Positions 1-11,609 are shown, numbered from the stretch's first letter. The stretch: DNA of 64,000 bases from Piscirickettsiaceae bacterium (GCA_013215775.1 JABSQO010000006.1:1-64000), one strand, 5' to 3'. Notes: a model not told the origin generated them from the sequence alone. Translations and numbers: made by a program.

Positions 1-379
1 CATTATGTATACAAACCGCATCGAAGACAGCACGCATTGCGCCGCCCGCAATAACACCCGTACCTTCAGATGCTGGTTGCATATAAACTTTAGCAGCGCC
101 ATAATTTGATGTCACAGGATGTTGAAGTGTGTGTCCATCCAACTTCACTGTATGCATGTTTTTTCTTGCTTCATCCATTGCTTTTTGGATAGCCACAGGA
201 ACCTCACGTGCTTTACCTTGACCGAAACCTACGCGGCCTTCACCATCACCAACAACAGTTAGTGCAGAAAAACCAAATACTCGCCCACCTTTTACTACTT
301 TAGCAACGCGACGGATACCGACTAATTTCTCAACCAGTCCATCAGACGGGCCTTGTTGACGTTGATCTTTTTGTGCCAT
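1..379 (-). CDS. rpsE: Small ribosomal subunit protein uS5 (partial, N-terminal 126 residues)
   Basis: This is a 30S protein needed for decoding accuracy and for opening mRNA structure at the entry tunnel. The gene runs off the left edge of the window. The reading starts at the ATG at 379 ([10 protein letters not shown]) and continues open to base 1. The S5 hallmarks [11 protein letters not shown] and [13 protein letters not shown] are present. About 40 C-terminal residues are missing. It follows rplR in spc-operon order. Near the edge the usual Gly of the VHN segment reads as Cys (AVCIHN), which may be real or an end-of-sequence error. Confidence 0.97.
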   Translation of the reverse strand, partial: MAQKDQRQQGPSDGLVEKLVGIRRVAKVVKGGRVFGFSALTVVGDGEGRVGFGQGKAREVPVAIQKAMDEARKNMHTVKLDGHTLQHPVTSNYGAAKVYMQPASEGTGVIAGGAMRAVFDAVCIHN

Positions 380-397
380 GTGAAAATACCTTTAAAA

Positions 398-751
398 TTA
401 AAACTGCAAGCCGTTCTCACGAGCAGCTTCAGCTAATGCTTTAACTCTACCGTGATATTTAAAACCAGAACGATCAAATGCTACATCTGTAATACCTTCG
501 CCAGCTGCTCGTAGTGCAATAGCTTTACCTACAGCTGCCGCAGCATCTGTATTACTACTACTTTTTAAGCCTTTTTTGACATCAGCATCTAAAGTAGAAG
601 CCGATGCAATCACTTTTGAACTGTCATGCATAATGACCTGAGCATAAATGTGACGAGGCGTTCTATGAACTGTTAAACGGTATACTTCAAGCTCTCTCAT
701 TTTAGCTCTAGATCTTGCAGCCCTACGTAAACGTGAATTCTTCTTATCCAT
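398..751 (-). CDS. rplR: Large ribosomal subunit protein uL18
   Basis: This protein binds 5S rRNA and helps anchor it to the 50S central protuberance. The 117-residue length is normal. The basic N-terminus ([15 protein letters not shown]) and the C-terminal [22 protein letters not shown] segment are the classic L18 signatures. It lies between rplF and rpsE with short gaps, as expected in the spc operon, and has no promoter of its own that I can see. Confidence 0.98.
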   Translation of the reverse strand: MDKKNSRLRRAARSRAKMRELEVYRLTVHRTPRHIYAQVIMHDSSKVIASASTLDADVKKGLKSSSNTDAAAAVGKAIALRAAGEGITDVAFDRSGFKYHGRVKALAEAARENGLQF

Positions 752-763
752 TGTTCAACCTAA

Positions 764-1297
764 TTATGATTTCTTAGCGTCTTTGCGAGCAACATGCTCA
801 TCTGTATAACGAACGCCTTTACCTTTGTATGGCTCAGGTGGACGATATGCACGGATATCCGCGGCAACCTGACCTACTACTTGTTTATCAACACCCGTCA
901 CCACTATTTCAGTTTGACTCGGCGTTTCAATTTTAATGCCTTCGGGCACTTCATACTGAACCGGATGAGAAAAACCAAGAGTCAAGTCAAGCTTGCTGCC
1001 TTGTGCTTTAGCTCGATAACCGACTCCGACAAGTTTCAATTTCTTTTCAAAACCTTGCGTCACACCCAAAACCATATTGTTTATCAAAGAACGTGTTGTA
1101 CCGGCCAATGCAAGTGATTGTTTGGCAGGCTTACGTGCTGTTGATTTGAGTGTTGAACCTTCTTGTGTAACTTCAACATCAGCATGAATACTGCGTGTTA
1201 AAGTTCCTTTAGTGCCTTTAATAGAGATTTCACTACCATTGAGTGAAACTTCTACGCCTGCCGGTATTTCTACTGGCGCATTAGCAATACGTGACAT
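764..1297 (-). CDS. rplF: Large ribosomal subunit protein uL6
   Basis: This 50S protein sits near the sarcin-ricin loop and the factor-binding site. It is 177 residues long, the standard size, with two L6 repeats. The C-terminal signature [13 protein letters not shown] is intact. It starts [15 protein letters not shown], typical of the family. It is 12 bases upstream of rplR within the spc operon. Confidence 0.98.
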   Translation of the reverse strand: MSRIANAPVEIPAGVEVSLNGSEISIKGTKGTLTRSIHADVEVTQEGSTLKSTARKPAKQSLALAGTTRSLINNMVLGVTQGFEKKLKLVGVGYRAKAQGSKLDLTLGFSHPVQYEVPEGIKIETPSQTEIVVTGVDKQVVGQVAADIRAYRPPEPYKGKGVRYTDEHVARKDAKKS

Positions 1298-1318
1298 CTT
1301 ATAATCTCCAAATACTAA

Positions 1319-1714
1319 CTAGCTGACAGCACACAGGACTTCACCGCCCTGACCAAGTGCTCTTGCTTTACGATCAGTCATTACGCCTTGTGATGTCGAC
1401 ACAATCGCCACACCAAGACCAGCAATGATTTTTGGTAGATCATTAGCTGCTTTATAGACACGTAAACCAGGTCGGCTTACACGATCAATTTGTTCAATAA
1501 CTGGCTTGCCTTCGAAATACTTCAATACAATTGAAAGCACGGGCTTGCCACCTACATCACTTACACTATGTGCAGAAACATAACCTTCGTCTTGTAGCAC
1601 TTTTGCAATGCTTATCTTAACCTTCGATGAAGGCATGGAAACGTCAGCTTTATTTGCTTGTTGCGCATTACGAATGCGGGTTAGCATATCTGCAATTGGG
1701 TCTGTCATACTCAT
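1319..1714 (-). CDS. rpsH: Small ribosomal subunit protein uS8
   Basis: This is a primary 16S rRNA-binding protein. In E. coli it also represses translation of the spc operon by binding the L5 message. It has 131 residues, starts [18 protein letters not shown], and ends with the family signature [23 protein letters not shown]. The order rpsN-rpsH-rplF is canonical. Whether the repressor site near rplE is kept cannot be told by eye. Confidence 0.98.
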   Translation of the reverse strand: MSMTDPIADMLTRIRNAQQANKADVSMPSSKVKISIAKVLQDEGYVSAHSVSDVGGKPVLSIVLKYFEGKPVIEQIDRVSRPGLRVYKAANDLPKIIAGLGVAIVSTSQGVMTDRKARALGQGGEVLCAVS

Positions 1715-1744
1715 TTTATTCTAGCTCCACAAATATCTATCGGC

Positions 1745-2050
1745 TTACCAGCTAGCCATTACTAGGCCAGGGATATCACCCTTCATTGCGTGTTCACGCA
1801 ATTTATTTCTAGACAATCCAAACTTACGGTAAAAACCATGCGGACGGCCAGTTATGCTGCAACGATTTCTCATGCGTACTGCACTCGAGTTTCTTGGTAA
1901 AGCATGAAACTTTTTAGCTGCTTCTTGACGCTCTTCAAATGAAAGAGACATATCAATAATTTGTTTTTTTAATTCAGCACGCTTAACCGCATACTTTTTT
2001 ACCATTTTTGCGCGTTTGATTTCGCGATTAATCATGCTGCGTTTAGCCAT
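1745..2050 (-). CDS. rpsN: Small ribosomal subunit protein uS14 (zinc-free type)
   Basis: This 30S head protein is 101 residues long. It is the long, zinc-independent form: the CxxC pairs of the short zinc-binding form are absent, and the region reads [22 protein letters not shown]. It starts [15 protein letters not shown]. It is located between rplE and rpsH as in other gammaproteobacteria. Confidence 0.98.
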   Translation of the reverse strand: MAKRSMINREIKRAKMVKKYAVKRAELKKQIIDMSLSFEERQEAAKKFHALPRNSSAVRMRNRCSITGRPHGFYRKFGLSRNKLREHAMKGDIPGLVMASW

Positions 2051-2074
2051 AACTTATTCCATCCAACCTATTAT

Positions 2075-2614
2075 TTATTTTCTGAAAGGGAATTTAAAAG
2101 CTGCTAACAATGCATGTGATTCTTCTGCATTTTTAGCGGTTGTTGTAATCGTGATATCCATCCCTCTTAACTTATCGATTTTATCATAATCAATTTCTGG
2201 GAAGATAATCTGTTCCTTAACACCCATACTGTAATTACCTTGCTGATCGAAAGATTTCGGGTTCATGCCACGAAAATCACGAGTACGAGGAATCGCGATA
2301 GTGATCAGGCGATCAAGAAAATCATACATGCGTTCTGAACGGAGCGTGACTTTACAGCCAACAGGCCATCCTTCACGCAACTTAAAGCCTGCAATTGATT
2401 TTTTCGCCTTCGTGATCACCGCTTTCTGACCGGAAATTTTTTCCATATCAGCAACGGCACTTTCCAATACTTTCTTATCCGTTAGCGCTTCACCCACACC
2501 CATATTAAGAGTGATCTTAGTAACCCTAGGCACTTCCATAACTGACTTATAGCCAAACTGCTCTTTAAGCTGTTCAACAACAGTATCTTTATAAAAATCT
2601 TTTAATCTGCTCAC
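2075..2614 (-). CDS. rplE: Large ribosomal subunit protein uL5
   Basis: This is a 5S rRNA-binding protein of the central protuberance that contacts the P-site tRNA. It has 179 residues, the standard length. L5 signatures visible are [15 protein letters not shown] near residue 29 and [18 protein letters not shown] near residue 106. It follows rplX by about 20 bases. Confidence 0.98.
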   Translation of the reverse strand: MSRLKDFYKDTVVEQLKEQFGYKSVMEVPRVTKITLNMGVGEALTDKKVLESAVADMEKISGQKAVITKAKKSIAGFKLREGWPVGCKVTLRSERMYDFLDRLITIAIPRTRDFRGMNPKSFDQQGNYSMGVKEQIIFPEIDYDKIDKLRGMDITITTTAKNAEESHALLAAFKFPFRK

Positions 2615-2635
2615 TGTATTTACCTAATTCGTCGC

Positions 2636-2953
2636 TTACGCGCCAACAACTTCGCCATTTGATTTAAACACGCGAACTTTACGGCCATCATCTAAAATTT
2701 TAAAACCAACCTTATCGCCTTTTCCTGTTTCAGGATTTAACAATGCTAGGTTTGAACCATCAATCGGCATTTCTTTCTCAACAATGCCACCGGCCGTTCC
2801 TAATGCAGGATTTGGTTTTGTATGTTTTTTAACAAGATTAATACCTTGGACCAAGAACTTACCTTCTGTTCCCAGGTTTAGGATTTCACCTTGTTTACCA
2901 CGATCCTTACCAGCTGTAACAACAACTTGATCGCCTTTTCTTAATCTTTCCAT
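2636..2953 (-). CDS. rplX: Large ribosomal subunit protein uL24
   Basis: This 50S assembly-initiator protein binds the 5' end of 23S rRNA. It has 105 residues. The KOW motif lies at the N-terminus ([21 protein letters not shown]), followed by the VKKHTKPN segment. It is in canonical spc order between rplN and rplE. Confidence 0.98.
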   Translation of the reverse strand: MERLRKGDQVVVTAGKDRGKQGEILNLGTEGKFLVQGINLVKKHTKPNPALGTAGGIVEKEMPIDGSNLALLNPETGKGDKVGFKILDDGRKVRVFKSNGEVVGA

Positions 2954-2969
2954 CTCAGCAATTCCTAAC

Positions 2970-3338
2970 TTATAGCACTTCAGGCGCTAATGAAATAATC
3001 TTCATAAACTTCTCACCACGAAGCTCACGAGTCACTGGGCCAAAGATACGAGTACCAATTGGTTGAAGTGCAGCATTTAGTAAAACAGCTGCATTAGTAT
3101 CAAAGCGAATCAATGAACCATCAGGACGACGAACGCCTTTACGAGTTCTTACGATGACAGCATTATGCACTTCACCTTTTTTCACTTTGCCGCGAGGAGC
3201 GGCTTCTTTAATAGTGACTTTAATAACGTCACCAATCCCAGCATAACGGCGGTGTGAACCACCCAATACCTTGATACACTCCATGCGTTTCGCACCGCTG
3301 TTATCCGCGGCATCCAGACTACTTTGCATTTGAATCAT
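2970..3338 (-). CDS. rplN: Large ribosomal subunit protein uL14
   Basis: This 50S protein lies at the subunit interface. It has 122 residues and starts [19 protein letters not shown]. The family signature [20 protein letters not shown] is intact, as is the C-terminus [19 protein letters not shown] ending (here [15 protein letters not shown]). It is the first gene of the classical spc operon, but no separate promoter is obvious in the 28-base gap after rpsQ. Confidence 0.98.
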   Translation of the reverse strand: MIQMQSSLDAADNSGAKRMECIKVLGGSHRRYAGIGDVIKVTIKEAAPRGKVKKGEVHNAVIVRTRKGVRRPDGSLIRFDTNAAVLLNAALQPIGTRIFGPVTRELRGEKFMKIISLAPEVL

Positions 3339-3366
3339 TGTCTAAACTCCAATATAACTAGTTGCG

Positions 3367-3627
3367 TTACTTAGCACGCGTAACAATTTCGACCAACTTC
3401 CAACACTTTGTCTTAGACAAAGGACGCACAGAAGTGATGTTGACCAAATCGCCAACGTTGCAGTCATTATTTTCATCATGAGCATGCAATTTAGTAGAAC
3501 GTTTTACATATTTCTTATAAATAGGATGAGCAACTTTACGCTCAACCATCACTGTGATTGACTTGTCCATTTTATCGCTAATAACGCGACCCGTTACTAT
3601 ACGTATACTATTTTCTTGTTCACTCAT
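3367..3627 (-). CDS. rpsQ: Small ribosomal subunit protein uS17
   Basis: This primary 16S rRNA-binding protein has an OB fold. It has 86 residues. The signature [17 protein letters not shown] is present, along with the conserved [18 protein letters not shown] strand region. It is the last gene of the S10 operon, 9 bases after rpmC. Confidence 0.98.
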   Translation of the reverse strand: MSEQENSIRIVTGRVISDKMDKSITVMVERKVAHPIYKKYVKRSTKLHAHDENNDCNVGDLVNITSVRPLSKTKCWKLVEIVTRAK

Positions 3628-3636
3628 CTTCGTGCC

Positions 3637-3822
3637 CTATTTATTTTCGTTCTGTATAGTTTTAATACGTGCAATATCACGGCGAACACGTCTAATTTCA
3701 CTTGGACGTGTCAATTGGCCAGTAGCATTTTGCATTCTAAGATTAAACTGCTCTTTATGAAGCGCCTCTAACTCTTGCGTCATTTCTTCAGCAGATTTTT
3801 CTCTAATTTCACTTGCTTTCAT
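3637..3822 (-). CDS. rpmC: Large ribosomal subunit protein uL29
   Basis: This is a small two-helix 50S protein at the exit tunnel, part of the docking site for SRP and trigger factor. It has 61 residues, starts [14 protein letters not shown] and carries the family signature [13 protein letters not shown]. Its ATG overlaps the rplP stop codon by one base (TAATG), which suggests translational coupling. Confidence 0.98.
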   Translation of the reverse strand: MKASEIREKSAEEMTQELEALHKEQFNLRMQNATGQLTRPSEIRRVRRDIARIKTIQNENK

Positions 3823-4235
3823 TACAGTATCGCCCGCTTAACAAATGTTGTTTTAACCGGAAGTTTTGCAGCACCAAGACGAAATGCTTCACGAGCAACA
3901 TCTTCAGTAACACCTTCCATCTCATAGAGCATGCGACCAGGCTGTACATTGGCAACCCAATATTCAACATTACCCTTACCCTTACCTTGTCGAACCTCTA
4001 ATGGTTTTCTTGTAATTGGCTTGTCAGGAAATATACGAATCCAAATTTTACCGCCACGTTTAACGTATCGTGTCATTGCACGACGTGCCGCCTCTATTTG
4101 ACGAGCAGTAATGCGACCACGACCTAACGATTTAAGCCCAAACTCACCAAAGCTTACTTTCGCACCGCGATGGGCTAAACCGCGATTTCGCAGTTTCATT
4201 TGTTTTCTAAATTTAGTTCTTTTTGGCTGTAACAT
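3822..4235 (-). CDS. rplP: Large ribosomal subunit protein uL16
   Basis: This 50S protein helps organise the A-site architecture and is needed late in assembly. It has 137 residues. Motifs visible are [19 protein letters not shown] at the start and [30 protein letters not shown] in the middle part (family signature 1). The stop overlaps the rpmC start. Confidence 0.98.
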   Translation of the reverse strand: MLQPKRTKFRKQMKLRNRGLAHRGAKVSFGEFGLKSLGRGRITARQIEAARRAMTRYVKRGGKIWIRIFPDKPITRKPLEVRQGKGKGNVEYWVANVQPGRMLYEMEGVTEDVAREAFRLGAAKLPVKTTFVKRAIL

Positions 4236-4246
4236 TGGTTAAAACC

Positions 4247-4909
4247 TTACTTCTCAATAGTAGTGAGTGTTTTCGCATTTGCATCGAAAATCTCACCCTT
4301 AAAAATCCAAACCTTGACACCAATAATGCCGTAGGTTGTGTTTGCTTCTGCAGTACCATAATCAATATCTGCACGTAGTGTGTGTAATGGAACACGACCT
4401 TCACGATACCATTCGGTACGTGCAATCTCAGCACCATTCAAACGACCAGCAACGTTAATACGAATACCTTCAGCACCTAGGCGCATAGTATTTGTAACCG
4501 CACGTTTCATAGCACGACGAAACATTATGCGACGCTCTAATTGTTGCGCCACACTTTCTGCAACCAAAGTTGCATCTAGCTCAGGCTTACGAATTTCTTC
4601 GACACCAACGGTAACAGGAATACCCATAATAGCTGACGCTTCTTTGCGTAGCTTATCGATATCTTCACCTTTTTTACCGATGACAATCCCAGGGCGAGCC
4701 GTATGAATTGTGATTTTTGCATTATTAGCTGGTCTATCAATCTGAATCTTGCTTACTGACGCATGTGATAATTTGTTTTTCAAATACTCACGTACTTTCA
4801 GATCTTTATTTAACATGTCAGGAAATTGTGCAGAATCCGCATACCAGATCGAATTCCAATCCTTAATTATACCAAGTCTAAAACCAATTGGGTGAACCTT
4901 TTGTCCCAT
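4247..4909 (-). CDS. rpsC: Small ribosomal subunit protein uS3
   Basis: This 30S protein at the mRNA entry site has helicase-like activity together with S4 and S5. It has 220 residues. It starts [14 protein letters not shown], has the KH domain motif [15 protein letters not shown] near residue 75, and the C-terminal signature [29 protein letters not shown]. It lies between rplV and rplP. Confidence 0.98.
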   Translation of the reverse strand: MGQKVHPIGFRLGIIKDWNSIWYADSAQFPDMLNKDLKVREYLKNKLSHASVSKIQIDRPANNAKITIHTARPGIVIGKKGEDIDKLRKEASAIMGIPVTVGVEEIRKPELDATLVAESVAQQLERRIMFRRAMKRAVTNTMRLGAEGIRINVAGRLNGAEIARTEWYREGRVPLHTLRADIDYGTAEANTTYGIIGVKVWIFKGEIFDANAKTLTTIEK

Positions 4910-4921
4910 AAGTCGTCTCTC

Positions 4922-5254
4922 TTACTTTTCGTCAACAACCACAGTAATGTGGCTTGTACGTTTAAGGATACTGTTGCCACGACCTTTTGCTCGTGGCGAC
5001 ATACGTTTCATCGTTGAACCTTCATCAACCATCACTACCGACACATACAACTCATCGATATCAGCACCGTCATTGTGTTCTGCATTTGCAATCGCAGAAT
5101 TCAATACTTCTTTCATTAACACGGCTGCCTTTTTAGGGCTGAAAGTTAACACATTGATTGCCTTTTCAACTGGCAACCCTCTAATCTGATCTGCTACCAA
5201 CCGCACTTTCTGTGCGGAAATGCGTGCATAGCTATATTTTGCTGTCGTAGCCAT
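4922..5254 (-). CDS. rplV: Large ribosomal subunit protein uL22
   Basis: This 50S protein lines the peptide exit tunnel, and its beta-hairpin is a macrolide resistance hotspot. I place the start at the ATG at 5254 ([16 protein letters not shown]), giving 110 residues, the family length. The open frame continues upstream into rpsS, but those residues are not L22-like. The C-terminal signature [20 protein letters not shown] is intact. Confidence 0.97.
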   Translation of the reverse strand: MATTAKYSYARISAQKVRLVADQIRGLPVEKAINVLTFSPKKAAVLMKEVLNSAIANAEHNDGADIDELYVSVVMVDEGSTMKRMSPRAKGRGNSILKRTSHITVVVDEK

Positions 5255-5264
5255 ATCTCTTACC

Positions 5265-5537
5265 TTATCTCGATTTCTTATCAGAAACATGACCTCTAAA
5301 GGTACGAGTTGGTGCAAATTCACCTAACTTGTGCCCGATCATATCTTCTGAAATGAAAACAGGCATGTGCTGTCTTCCATTATGAATAGCAATCGTCAAC
5401 CCAATCATGTCCGGAATAACCATAGATCGACGAGACCATGTTTTAATCGGACGCTTATTATTAGTTTCTACTGCTTCTAAAACCTTTTTTTCAAGGTGTT
5501 GGTCAATAAAAGGACCTTTTTTAATTGAACGCGGCAT
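5265..5537 (-). CDS. rpsS: Small ribosomal subunit protein uS19
   Basis: This 30S head protein forms an inter-subunit bridge with S13. It has 90 residues, starts [19 protein letters not shown], and has the family signature [27 protein letters not shown]. It is located between rplB and rplV as in all S10 operons. Confidence 0.98.
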   Translation of the reverse strand: MPRSIKKGPFIDQHLEKKVLEAVETNNKRPIKTWSRRSMVIPDMIGLTIAIHNGRQHMPVFISEDMIGHKLGEFAPTRTFRGHVSDKKSR

Positions 5538-5553
5538 TCTTAATTCCTAACCC

Positions 5554-6381
5554 TTACTTACGATTACGACGACGTACGATCATATTATCCGTACGTTTGT
5601 TTTTACGAGTTTTGTAGCCTTTTGTCGGCATACCCCAAGGCGACACTGGATGGCGACCACCCGATGTACGACCTTCACCACCACCATGTGGATGGTCAAC
5701 TGGATTCATCACAACACCACGAACAGTTGGACGAACACCACGCCAGCGTGTTGCACCCGCTTTACCAAGTGAACGCAATGAATGCTCTCCATTACCTACT
5801 TCACCCAAGGTTGCTTTACATTCCAACAATATTTTACGCATTTCACCACTACGTAAACGTAATGTTGCATAGCCATTCTCACGAGCCACATATTGAGCAC
5901 TTGTACCTGCACCACGTGCAATCTGAGCACCTTTACCAGGCTTCATCTCAATACAATGAACTGTGCTACCTAATGGTATTGATGACAATGTCATACAGTT
6001 ACCTGCACGAATCGCAGCATCAGGACCCGATTCCAGACGATCGCCGGCCACTACACCTTTAGGGGCGATAATGTACGACTTCGCCCCATCTGCGTAACTT
6101 AATAACGCGATATGGGCTGTGCGGTTTGGATCATATTCAATACGCTCAACAACGGCAGGAATACCTTCCTTATTACGTTTAAAATCAATTAAACGATAAC
6201 GTTGCTTGTGACCACCACCACGATGTCTTACTGTGATACGGCCTGCATTATTTCTACCACCAGTTTTGGTTTTCTTTTCTAACAAAGGAGCATATGGTGC
6301 ACCTTTGTGAAGATCGGCTGTTTTAACTTGAACAACAAATCTACGACCAGCTGATGTAGGTTTAGCTTTCTTTAACGCCAT
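5554..6381 (-). CDS. rplB: Large ribosomal subunit protein uL2
   Basis: This is a core 50S protein near the peptidyl transferase centre, needed for subunit association. It has 275 residues. Landmarks are the N-terminal RNA-binding domain ([22 protein letters not shown]) and the C-terminal family signature [16 protein letters not shown], which includes the highly conserved His. The C-terminus is basic ([19 protein letters not shown]). Confidence 0.98.
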   Translation of the reverse strand: MALKKAKPTSAGRRFVVQVKTADLHKGAPYAPLLEKKTKTGGRNNAGRITVRHRGGGHKQRYRLIDFKRNKEGIPAVVERIEYDPNRTAHIALLSYADGAKSYIIAPKGVVAGDRLESGPDAAIRAGNCMTLSSIPLGSTVHCIEMKPGKGAQIARGAGTSAQYVARENGYATLRLRSGEMRKILLECKATLGEVGNGEHSLRSLGKAGATRWRGVRPTVRGVVMNPVDHPHGGGEGRTSGGRHPVSPWGMPTKGYKTRKNKRTDNMIVRRRNRK

Positions 6382-6392
6382 TCCTGTGTCCT

Positions 6393-6689
6393 CTATTCTG
6401 CGCCAAGGAAGTTAATATCAGCACCCTCTGCCAATGTGACGTAGGCTTTTTTCCAATCGCTACGCTTGCCTATAGTACGGCCAGTGCGTTTGGTTTTACC
6501 TTTCACATTTGCAGTTGTGACTGATTCAACTTTCACATCAAACAAGGTTTCTACAGCCTGTTTGATTTCGGTTTTGTTAGCACCCGGTAATACTTTTAGT
6601 ACTACTTGATTGTTATTTTCAGCAACACGAGTTGCCTTCTCCGCAACAACAGGGCCTAAGATAATTTTTGTTAAGCGTTCTTGATTCAT
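6393..6689 (-). CDS. rplW: Large ribosomal subunit protein uL23
   Basis: This 50S exit-tunnel protein is the main docking site of trigger factor. It has 98 residues, starts [20 protein letters not shown], and has the conserved [18 protein letters not shown] and [12 protein letters not shown] segments. Its start overlaps the end of rplD by four bases, consistent with coupled translation. Confidence 0.98.
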   Translation of the reverse strand: MNQERLTKIILGPVVAEKATRVAENNNQVVLKVLPGANKTEIKQAVETLFDVKVESVTTANVKGKTKRTGRTIGKRSDWKKAYVTLAEGADINFLGAE

Positions 6690-7303
6690 AGCAATGACTC
6701 CTCTAACTTACGAACAGAGTCTTCACTCATCACAACTTTCTCAAAGCGTAATAACGCAACCGGATTAACATGCGCTGCATCAGTAGCAGCAATGTCATAT
6801 AAGTTACGAGAAGCTAACGCCAAGTTTCCTGCTGCATTTTCAGTAACGATAAGTGCATTTTTCAAACCTAAAGCCGCTGTCTTTGCTAACAAGTCTTTCG
6901 TTTTAGGCGTTTCCAGCTCAACTTTATCGACAATAATCAATGCATTATTACGACGCAATTCCGATAAGATTGAACATAAAGCACCGCGATAAACTTTACG
7001 ATTAACTTTTTGACTATAGTCGCGAGGTTTCGCTGCAAATGTAGCACCACCGCCGCGCCATAATGGGCTACGAATAGTACCAGCACGAGCACGACCTGTA
7101 CCTTTCTGTGCGAATGGTTTTCGACCACCACCGCGCACTTCTGAGCGTGTTTTTTGTGCATGCGTACCGCTACGCGCACCAGCCATATAAGCTGTCACAA
7201 CTTGATGAACCAATGATTCATTATATTCACGATCGAATACAGCATCAGAAACAGTAATGTCTCCAGCCTTTTTTCCATCGAAAGATTGTAATTTAAGATC
7301 CAC
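6686..7303 (-). CDS. rplD: Large ribosomal subunit protein uL4
   Basis: This 50S tunnel protein also represses the S10 operon in enterobacteria by acting on the S10 leader. It has 205 residues. The long loop motif [29 protein letters not shown] is conserved in sequence around residues 57-85. In this window tufA ends 7 bases before rpsJ, so no S10 leader of the E. coli kind fits here. Confidence 0.98.
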   Translation of the reverse strand: MDLKLQSFDGKKAGDITVSDAVFDREYNESLVHQVVTAYMAGARSGTHAQKTRSEVRGGGRKPFAQKGTGRARAGTIRSPLWRGGGATFAAKPRDYSQKVNRKVYRGALCSILSELRRNNALIIVDKVELETPKTKDLLAKTAALGLKNALIVTENAAGNLALASRNLYDIAATDAAHVNPVALLRFEKVVMSEDSVRKLEESLL

Positions 7304-7324
7304 AAATATTCCCCTAAGAATCTT

Positions 7325-7957
7325 TTAAGCTTTTACCGCAGGACAAATAATAACGCTGCCACCATTTGCTCCAGGCACCGAGCCTTTCACAAGTAACAAG
7401 TTACGCTCTTCATCAATACGTACTACAGACAAATTCTGAAGTGTACGTTTGACGTCACCCATGTGGCCGGCCATTTTCTTTTCTTTAAAGACGCGACCCG
7501 GCGTTTGACATTGACCAATAGAACCACCTGATCTATGTGAAACAGAGTTACCATGCGTTGCATCACCACCACGGAAACTGTAGCGCTTCATTACACCGGC
7601 AAAACCTTTACCTTTTGTCACACCAGTAACATCAATCGCCTGTCCAGCTTCAAAAATAGTTACTTTAATCTCTGAACCTACTTCCATATCAGCAGTATCA
7701 TCAACTCTGAATTCGTGCATTTTGCTACCAGCAGAAGCTTCTGCTTTTGCAAAATGTCCAGCCTGAGGCTTTGTTACACGAGATGCTTTTTTCGACCCAA
7801 CGGTCACTTGCACTGCGTTATAGCCATCAGTATCAACAGTTTTTAACTGGCTAATACGATTTGGTTCAATTTCAATTACCGTTACAGGTGTTGATACACC
7901 ATCTTCAGTGAAGACGCGTGTCATTCCACGTTTACGGCCGACAAGTCCAATAGTCAT
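7325..7957 (-). CDS. rplC: Large ribosomal subunit protein uL3
   Basis: This assembly-initiator 50S protein has a central loop that reaches the peptidyl transferase centre. It has 210 residues. It starts [16 protein letters not shown] and has the conserved [21 protein letters not shown] and [17 protein letters not shown] segments. The Gln of the GQCQTPG motif, methylated by PrmB in E. coli, is present. Confidence 0.98.
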   Translation of the reverse strand: MTIGLVGRKRGMTRVFTEDGVSTPVTVIEIEPNRISQLKTVDTDGYNAVQVTVGSKKASRVTKPQAGHFAKAEASAGSKMHEFRVDDTADMEVGSEIKVTIFEAGQAIDVTGVTKGKGFAGVMKRYSFRGGDATHGNSVSHRSGGSIGQCQTPGRVFKEKKMAGHMGDVKRTLQNLSVVRIDEERNLLLVKGSVPGANGGSVIICPAVKA

Positions 7958-7968
7958 TGAGCTGCCCC

Positions 7969-8286
7969 TTAATTCAACTTGATCTGAACATCTACGCCAG
8001 CGGCGAGGTCCAGCTTCATTAAAGCGTCTACTGTTTTATCAGTAGGCTCAACGATGTCCATAAGACGTTTGTGTGTACGAATTTCGTACTGGTCACGTGC
8101 ATCTTTATTGACGTGTGGTGAAATCAAAACGGTGAAACGTTCTTTTTTAGTCGGCAATGGAATAGGACCATTAACACGAGCGCCAGTACGTTTCGCTGTT
8201 TCAACGATTTCTTTAGCTGATTGATCGATCAAACGATGATCGAAAGATTTCAGTCTAATTCTAATAGTTTGAGTTGTTGCTGCCAT
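7969..8286 (-). CDS. rpsJ: Small ribosomal subunit protein uS10 (NusE)
   Basis: This is a 30S head protein. As NusE it joins NusB and NusG in antitermination complexes and links transcription with translation. It has 105 residues with the conserved [14 protein letters not shown] and [31 protein letters not shown] segments. It starts only 7 bases after tufA, so the str and S10 groups look co-transcribed. Confidence 0.98.
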   Translation of the reverse strand: MAATTQTIRIRLKSFDHRLIDQSAKEIVETAKRTGARVNGPIPLPTKKERFTVLISPHVNKDARDQYEIRTHKRLMDIVEPTDKTVDALMKLDLAAGVDVQIKLN

Positions 8287-8293
8287 GTTTTAT

Positions 8294-9484
8294 TTACTCA
8301 GTAATCTTACTAACGACGCCGGCACCGACTGTACGGCCACCTTCACGAATAGCAAAACGTAATCCTTCTTCCATCGCAATCGGTGCGATCAAAGTTACGT
8401 CCATTTTAACATTGTCACCAGGCATTACCATTTCAATACCTGCTGGTAAATCACATGCGCCGGTAACGTCTGTTGTACGGAAGTAGAACTGTGGACGATA
8501 ACCATTAAAGAATGGTGTATGTCGACCACCTTCGTCTTTCGACAAGATGTAAACTTCTGCATCAAAACGGGTGTGTGGATTAATTGATCCAACGTGCGCT
8601 AATACTTGACCGCGGTCAACGTCTTCACGCTTAGTACCACGTAACAATACACCTACGTTGTCGCCCGCCATACCTTCATCAAGTAATTTACGGAACATTT
8701 CAACACCGGTACATGTCGTCTTCGCTGTTTCTTTAATACCAACGATTTCAAGCTCTTCACCAACTTTAACAATTCCGCGCTCGATACGACCAGTTACAAC
8801 AGTTCCACGACCAGAAATTGAGAATACGTCTTCAATCGGCATCAGGAACGGTCCATCAATCGCACGAACAGGTTCTGGGAAGTAGCTGTCCATCGCTTCA
8901 CCTAATCTGACGATAGACGGTACACCAATTTCACTGGTGTCACCTTCTAAGGCTTTAAGCGCACTACCCACAATAATAGGAGTGTCATCACCAGGGAAGT
9001 CATATTTGTCTAATAACTCACGAATTTCCATTTCAACAAGTTCGATAAGTTCTTCATCATCAACCATGTCGGCTTTATTCATGAATACGATAATGTAAGG
9101 AACACCTACTTGACGTGATAATAGGATGTGCTCACGTGTTTGTGGCATTGGACCGTCTGCTGCGTTAACAACTAAGATAGCGCCGTCCATTTGTGCCGCA
9201 CCGGTGATCATGTTTTTAACGTAATCAGCATGGCCTGGGCAATCTACGTGGGCGTAGTGACGATTTGCCGTTTCATATTCAACATGTGATGTTGAGATGG
9301 TAATGCCACGCTCTCTTTCTTCTGGTGCATTATCAATGTCAGCAAATGATTTTACTTCTCCACCTTGAGCTTCTGCCATTACTTTTGTAATCGCTGCTGT
9401 CAATGTCGTCTTACCATGATCTACGTGACCAATCGTGCCCACATTTACATGTGGCTTATTACGCTCAAATTTTTCTTTAGCCAT
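8294..9484 (-). CDS. tufA: Elongation factor Tu (copy 1)
   Basis: This GTPase delivers aminoacyl-tRNA to the ribosomal A site. It has 396 residues, the usual length. GTP-binding motifs are GHVDHGKT (about residues 18-25), DCPGHADYV (about 80) and NKAD (about 135). Domains 2 and 3 are complete. It lies between fusA and rpsJ, the normal tufA place. Its sequence matches the second tuf gene at 24740-25930 with, by eye, one silent base difference (9152 versus 25598). Confidence 0.99.
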   Translation of the reverse strand: MAKEKFERNKPHVNVGTIGHVDHGKTTLTAAITKVMAEAQGGEVKSFADIDNAPEERERGITISTSHVEYETANRHYAHVDCPGHADYVKNMITGAAQMDGAILVVNAADGPMPQTREHILLSRQVGVPYIIVFMNKADMVDDEELIELVEMEIRELLDKYDFPGDDTPIIVGSALKALEGDTSEIGVPSIVRLGEAMDSYFPEPVRAIDGPFLMPIEDVFSISGRGTVVTGRIERGIVKVGEELEIVGIKETAKTTCTGVEMFRKLLDEGMAGDNVGVLLRGTKREDVDRGQVLAHVGSINPHTRFDAEVYILSKDEGGRHTPFFNGYRPQFYFRTTDVTGACDLPAGIEMVMPGDNVKMDVTLIAPIAMEEGLRFAIREGGRTVGAGVVSKITE

Positions 9485-9512
9485 CTCGATCTACCTCAAT
9501 TTAATACTTTAA

Positions 9513-11609
9513 TTATCTTTTACTAACGACTGCATCAGTCACATTACTAGGTGCTTCTGCATAGCGGGCAAACTCCATTGAGTATGTTGCCCTACCTTGC
9601 GTTGCAGAACGCAAATCTGTTGCATAACCGAACATTTCGGCTAATGGCACTTCGGCATTAATAACTTTACCGCCTGCCGAATCTTGCATCCCACTCACTA
9701 GACCACGTCGACGATTCAAATCGCCCATGACATCGCCCATATAATCTTCTGGTGTTACGACTTCAATCTTCATCATTGGCTCAAGCAGAACTGCATCCGC
9801 TTCTAAAGCACCGTTCTTAAACCCTAGTGAACCAGCAACCTTAAACGCCATTTCATTCGAATCAACGTCGTGATAAGAACCGTCAAATAATGTCACTTTG
9901 ACATCTTCAACTGGGTAGCCAGCTATTACACCATTTTTCATCTGCTCTTGTATACCCTTATCTACAGATGAAATGTATTCTCTTGGTACGGAACCACCTA
10001 CAGTCGCATTTTCAAAGGCATAGCCTGATCCTGCTTTTTGCGGCTCCAAACGTAACCAGACATGGCCATATTGACCTCGCCCACCACTTTGGCGCACGAA
10101 CTTTCCTTCGGCTTCGACTGTTTTACGGATTGTTTCACGGTAAGCCACCTGAGGGGCGCCGACATTCGCTTCGACAGAGAACTCTCTTTTCATTCGCTCG
10201 ACAATAATATCAAGGTGCAATTCACCCATACCGGCAATAATTGTTTGTGCAGACTCTTCGTCTGTTGTCACTCTAAATGAAGGATCTTCTTTGGCCAGCT
10301 TGCCAAGTGCAATACCCATTTTCTCTTGATCGGCTTGCGTTCTTGGCTCAATAGCAACAGAAATAACTGGCTCTGGAAACTCCATTCGCTCAAGTGTGAT
10401 CAAATGGTTAGGGCTACATAATGTGTCACCTGTCGTGGTGTCTTTTAAACCGATGGCGGCTGCAATATCTCCAGCGCGTACTTCGGTAATTTCTTCACGA
10501 CTATTACTGTGCATTTGCACCAATCGACCAATACGTTCTTTTTTACCTTTTACTGAGTTGTAAACTGCATCACCTGATTTTAGAACTCCGGAATAGACAC
10601 GGAAAAAAGTGAGGGTTCCAACAAAAGGATCAGTTGCAATTTTAAAGGCTAATGATGAAAATGGTTCTTCATCAGTTGCATGTCGTTCACCAACTGATCC
10701 GTCTTTATCATCTAACACACCAGTAATAGCAGGCACATCCTCTGGAGATGGCATGTATTCAATAACGGCGTCAAGCATCGCTTGAACACCTTTGTTTTTG
10801 AAAGCCGAACCACAAAATGCGGGTACAATTTCATTCGCAATGGTTCTCTGGCGAATGCCTTGTTTTATTTCCTGCTCTGAAAGCTCGCCCTCTTCCAAAT
10901 ATTTGTCCATTAACTCATCATTGGCTTCAGCAGCGGCTTCTATTATTAGCTCTCGCTGTGCTTCACATTCGGCAAGCATCCCTGGGGCAATATCACGCAG
11001 CTCATACGTCACACCCATGTCATCATCATTCCAATAAATCGCCTTCATTTGAACGAGATCGATAACGCCTTCAAAAGTTTCTTCGGCGCCGATTGGTAAT
11101 TGCATAGGGATGGGGGTTGCGCCTAAGCGCTGTTTGATTTGTTCAATAACTCGTAGGAATTCAGCACCTGAGCGATCCATCTTATTGATGAATGCCATAC
11201 GAGGCACTTTATATTTATTAGCTTGTCGCCATACTGTTTCGGATTGTGGTTCTACGCCACCTACTGCACAAAAGACTGCAACAGCACCATCAAGAACACG
11301 CAGTGAACGCTCCACTTCAATCGTGAAGTCAACGTGACCCGGTGTATCAATGATATTAATACGATGCCGTGGGAATTGTTTATCCATACCAGACCAAAAA
11401 CAGGTGGTTGCGGCTGAGGTAATCGTTATGCCACGCTCTTGCTCTTGCTCCATCCAATCCATCGTGGCAGCACCATCGTGAACTTCACCAATTTTATGCG
11501 ACACACCGGTATAGAACAACACGCGTTCAGTCGTCGTGGTTTTACCCGCGTCGATATGCGCCATGATGCCGATATTACGGTATCGATTTATAGGTGTGCT
11601 TCGTGCCAC
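9513..11609 (-). CDS. fusA: Elongation factor G
   Basis: This GTPase drives translocation and, with RRF, ribosome recycling. It has 698 residues. Motifs are [10 protein letters not shown] (G1), [10 protein letters not shown] (switch I), DTPGHVDF (G3) and NKMD (G4), followed by domains II-V with the domain IV segment GRGQYGHV. It is located in the str operon between rpsG and tufA. The 88-base gap to rpsG is the longest in this group and shows no strong terminator. Confidence 0.98.
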   Translation of the reverse strand: MARSTPINRYRNIGIMAHIDAGKTTTTERVLFYTGVSHKIGEVHDGAATMDWMEQEQERGITITSAATTCFWSGMDKQFPRHRINIIDTPGHVDFTIEVERSLRVLDGAVAVFCAVGGVEPQSETVWRQANKYKVPRMAFINKMDRSGAEFLRVIEQIKQRLGATPIPMQLPIGAEETFEGVIDLVQMKAIYWNDDDMGVTYELRDIAPGMLAECEAQRELIIEAAAEANDELMDKYLEEGELSEQEIKQGIRQRTIANEIVPAFCGSAFKNKGVQAMLDAVIEYMPSPEDVPAITGVLDDKDGSVGERHATDEEPFSSLAFKIATDPFVGTLTFFRVYSGVLKSGDAVYNSVKGKKERIGRLVQMHSNSREEITEVRAGDIAAAIGLKDTTTGDTLCSPNHLITLERMEFPEPVISVAIEPRTQADQEKMGIALGKLAKEDPSFRVTTDEESAQTIIAGMGELHLDIIVERMKREFSVEANVGAPQVAYRETIRKTVEAEGKFVRQSGGRGQYGHVWLRLEPQKAGSGYAFENATVGGSVPREYISSVDKGIQEQMKNGVIAGYPVEDVKVTLFDGSYHDVDSNEMAFKVAGSLGFKNGALEADAVLLEPMMKIEVVTPEDYMGDVMGDLNRRRGLVSGMQDSAGGKVINAEVPLAEMFGYATDLRSATQGRATYSMEFARYAEAPSNVTDAVVSKR

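Noticed and set aside
5622..6062. A long plus-strand open frame opposite rplB rich in His.
   Set aside because: It is antisense to a highly conserved gene, and its His-rich composition comes from the complement of Gly/Val/Met codons. No ribosome-binding site or homology is apparent.
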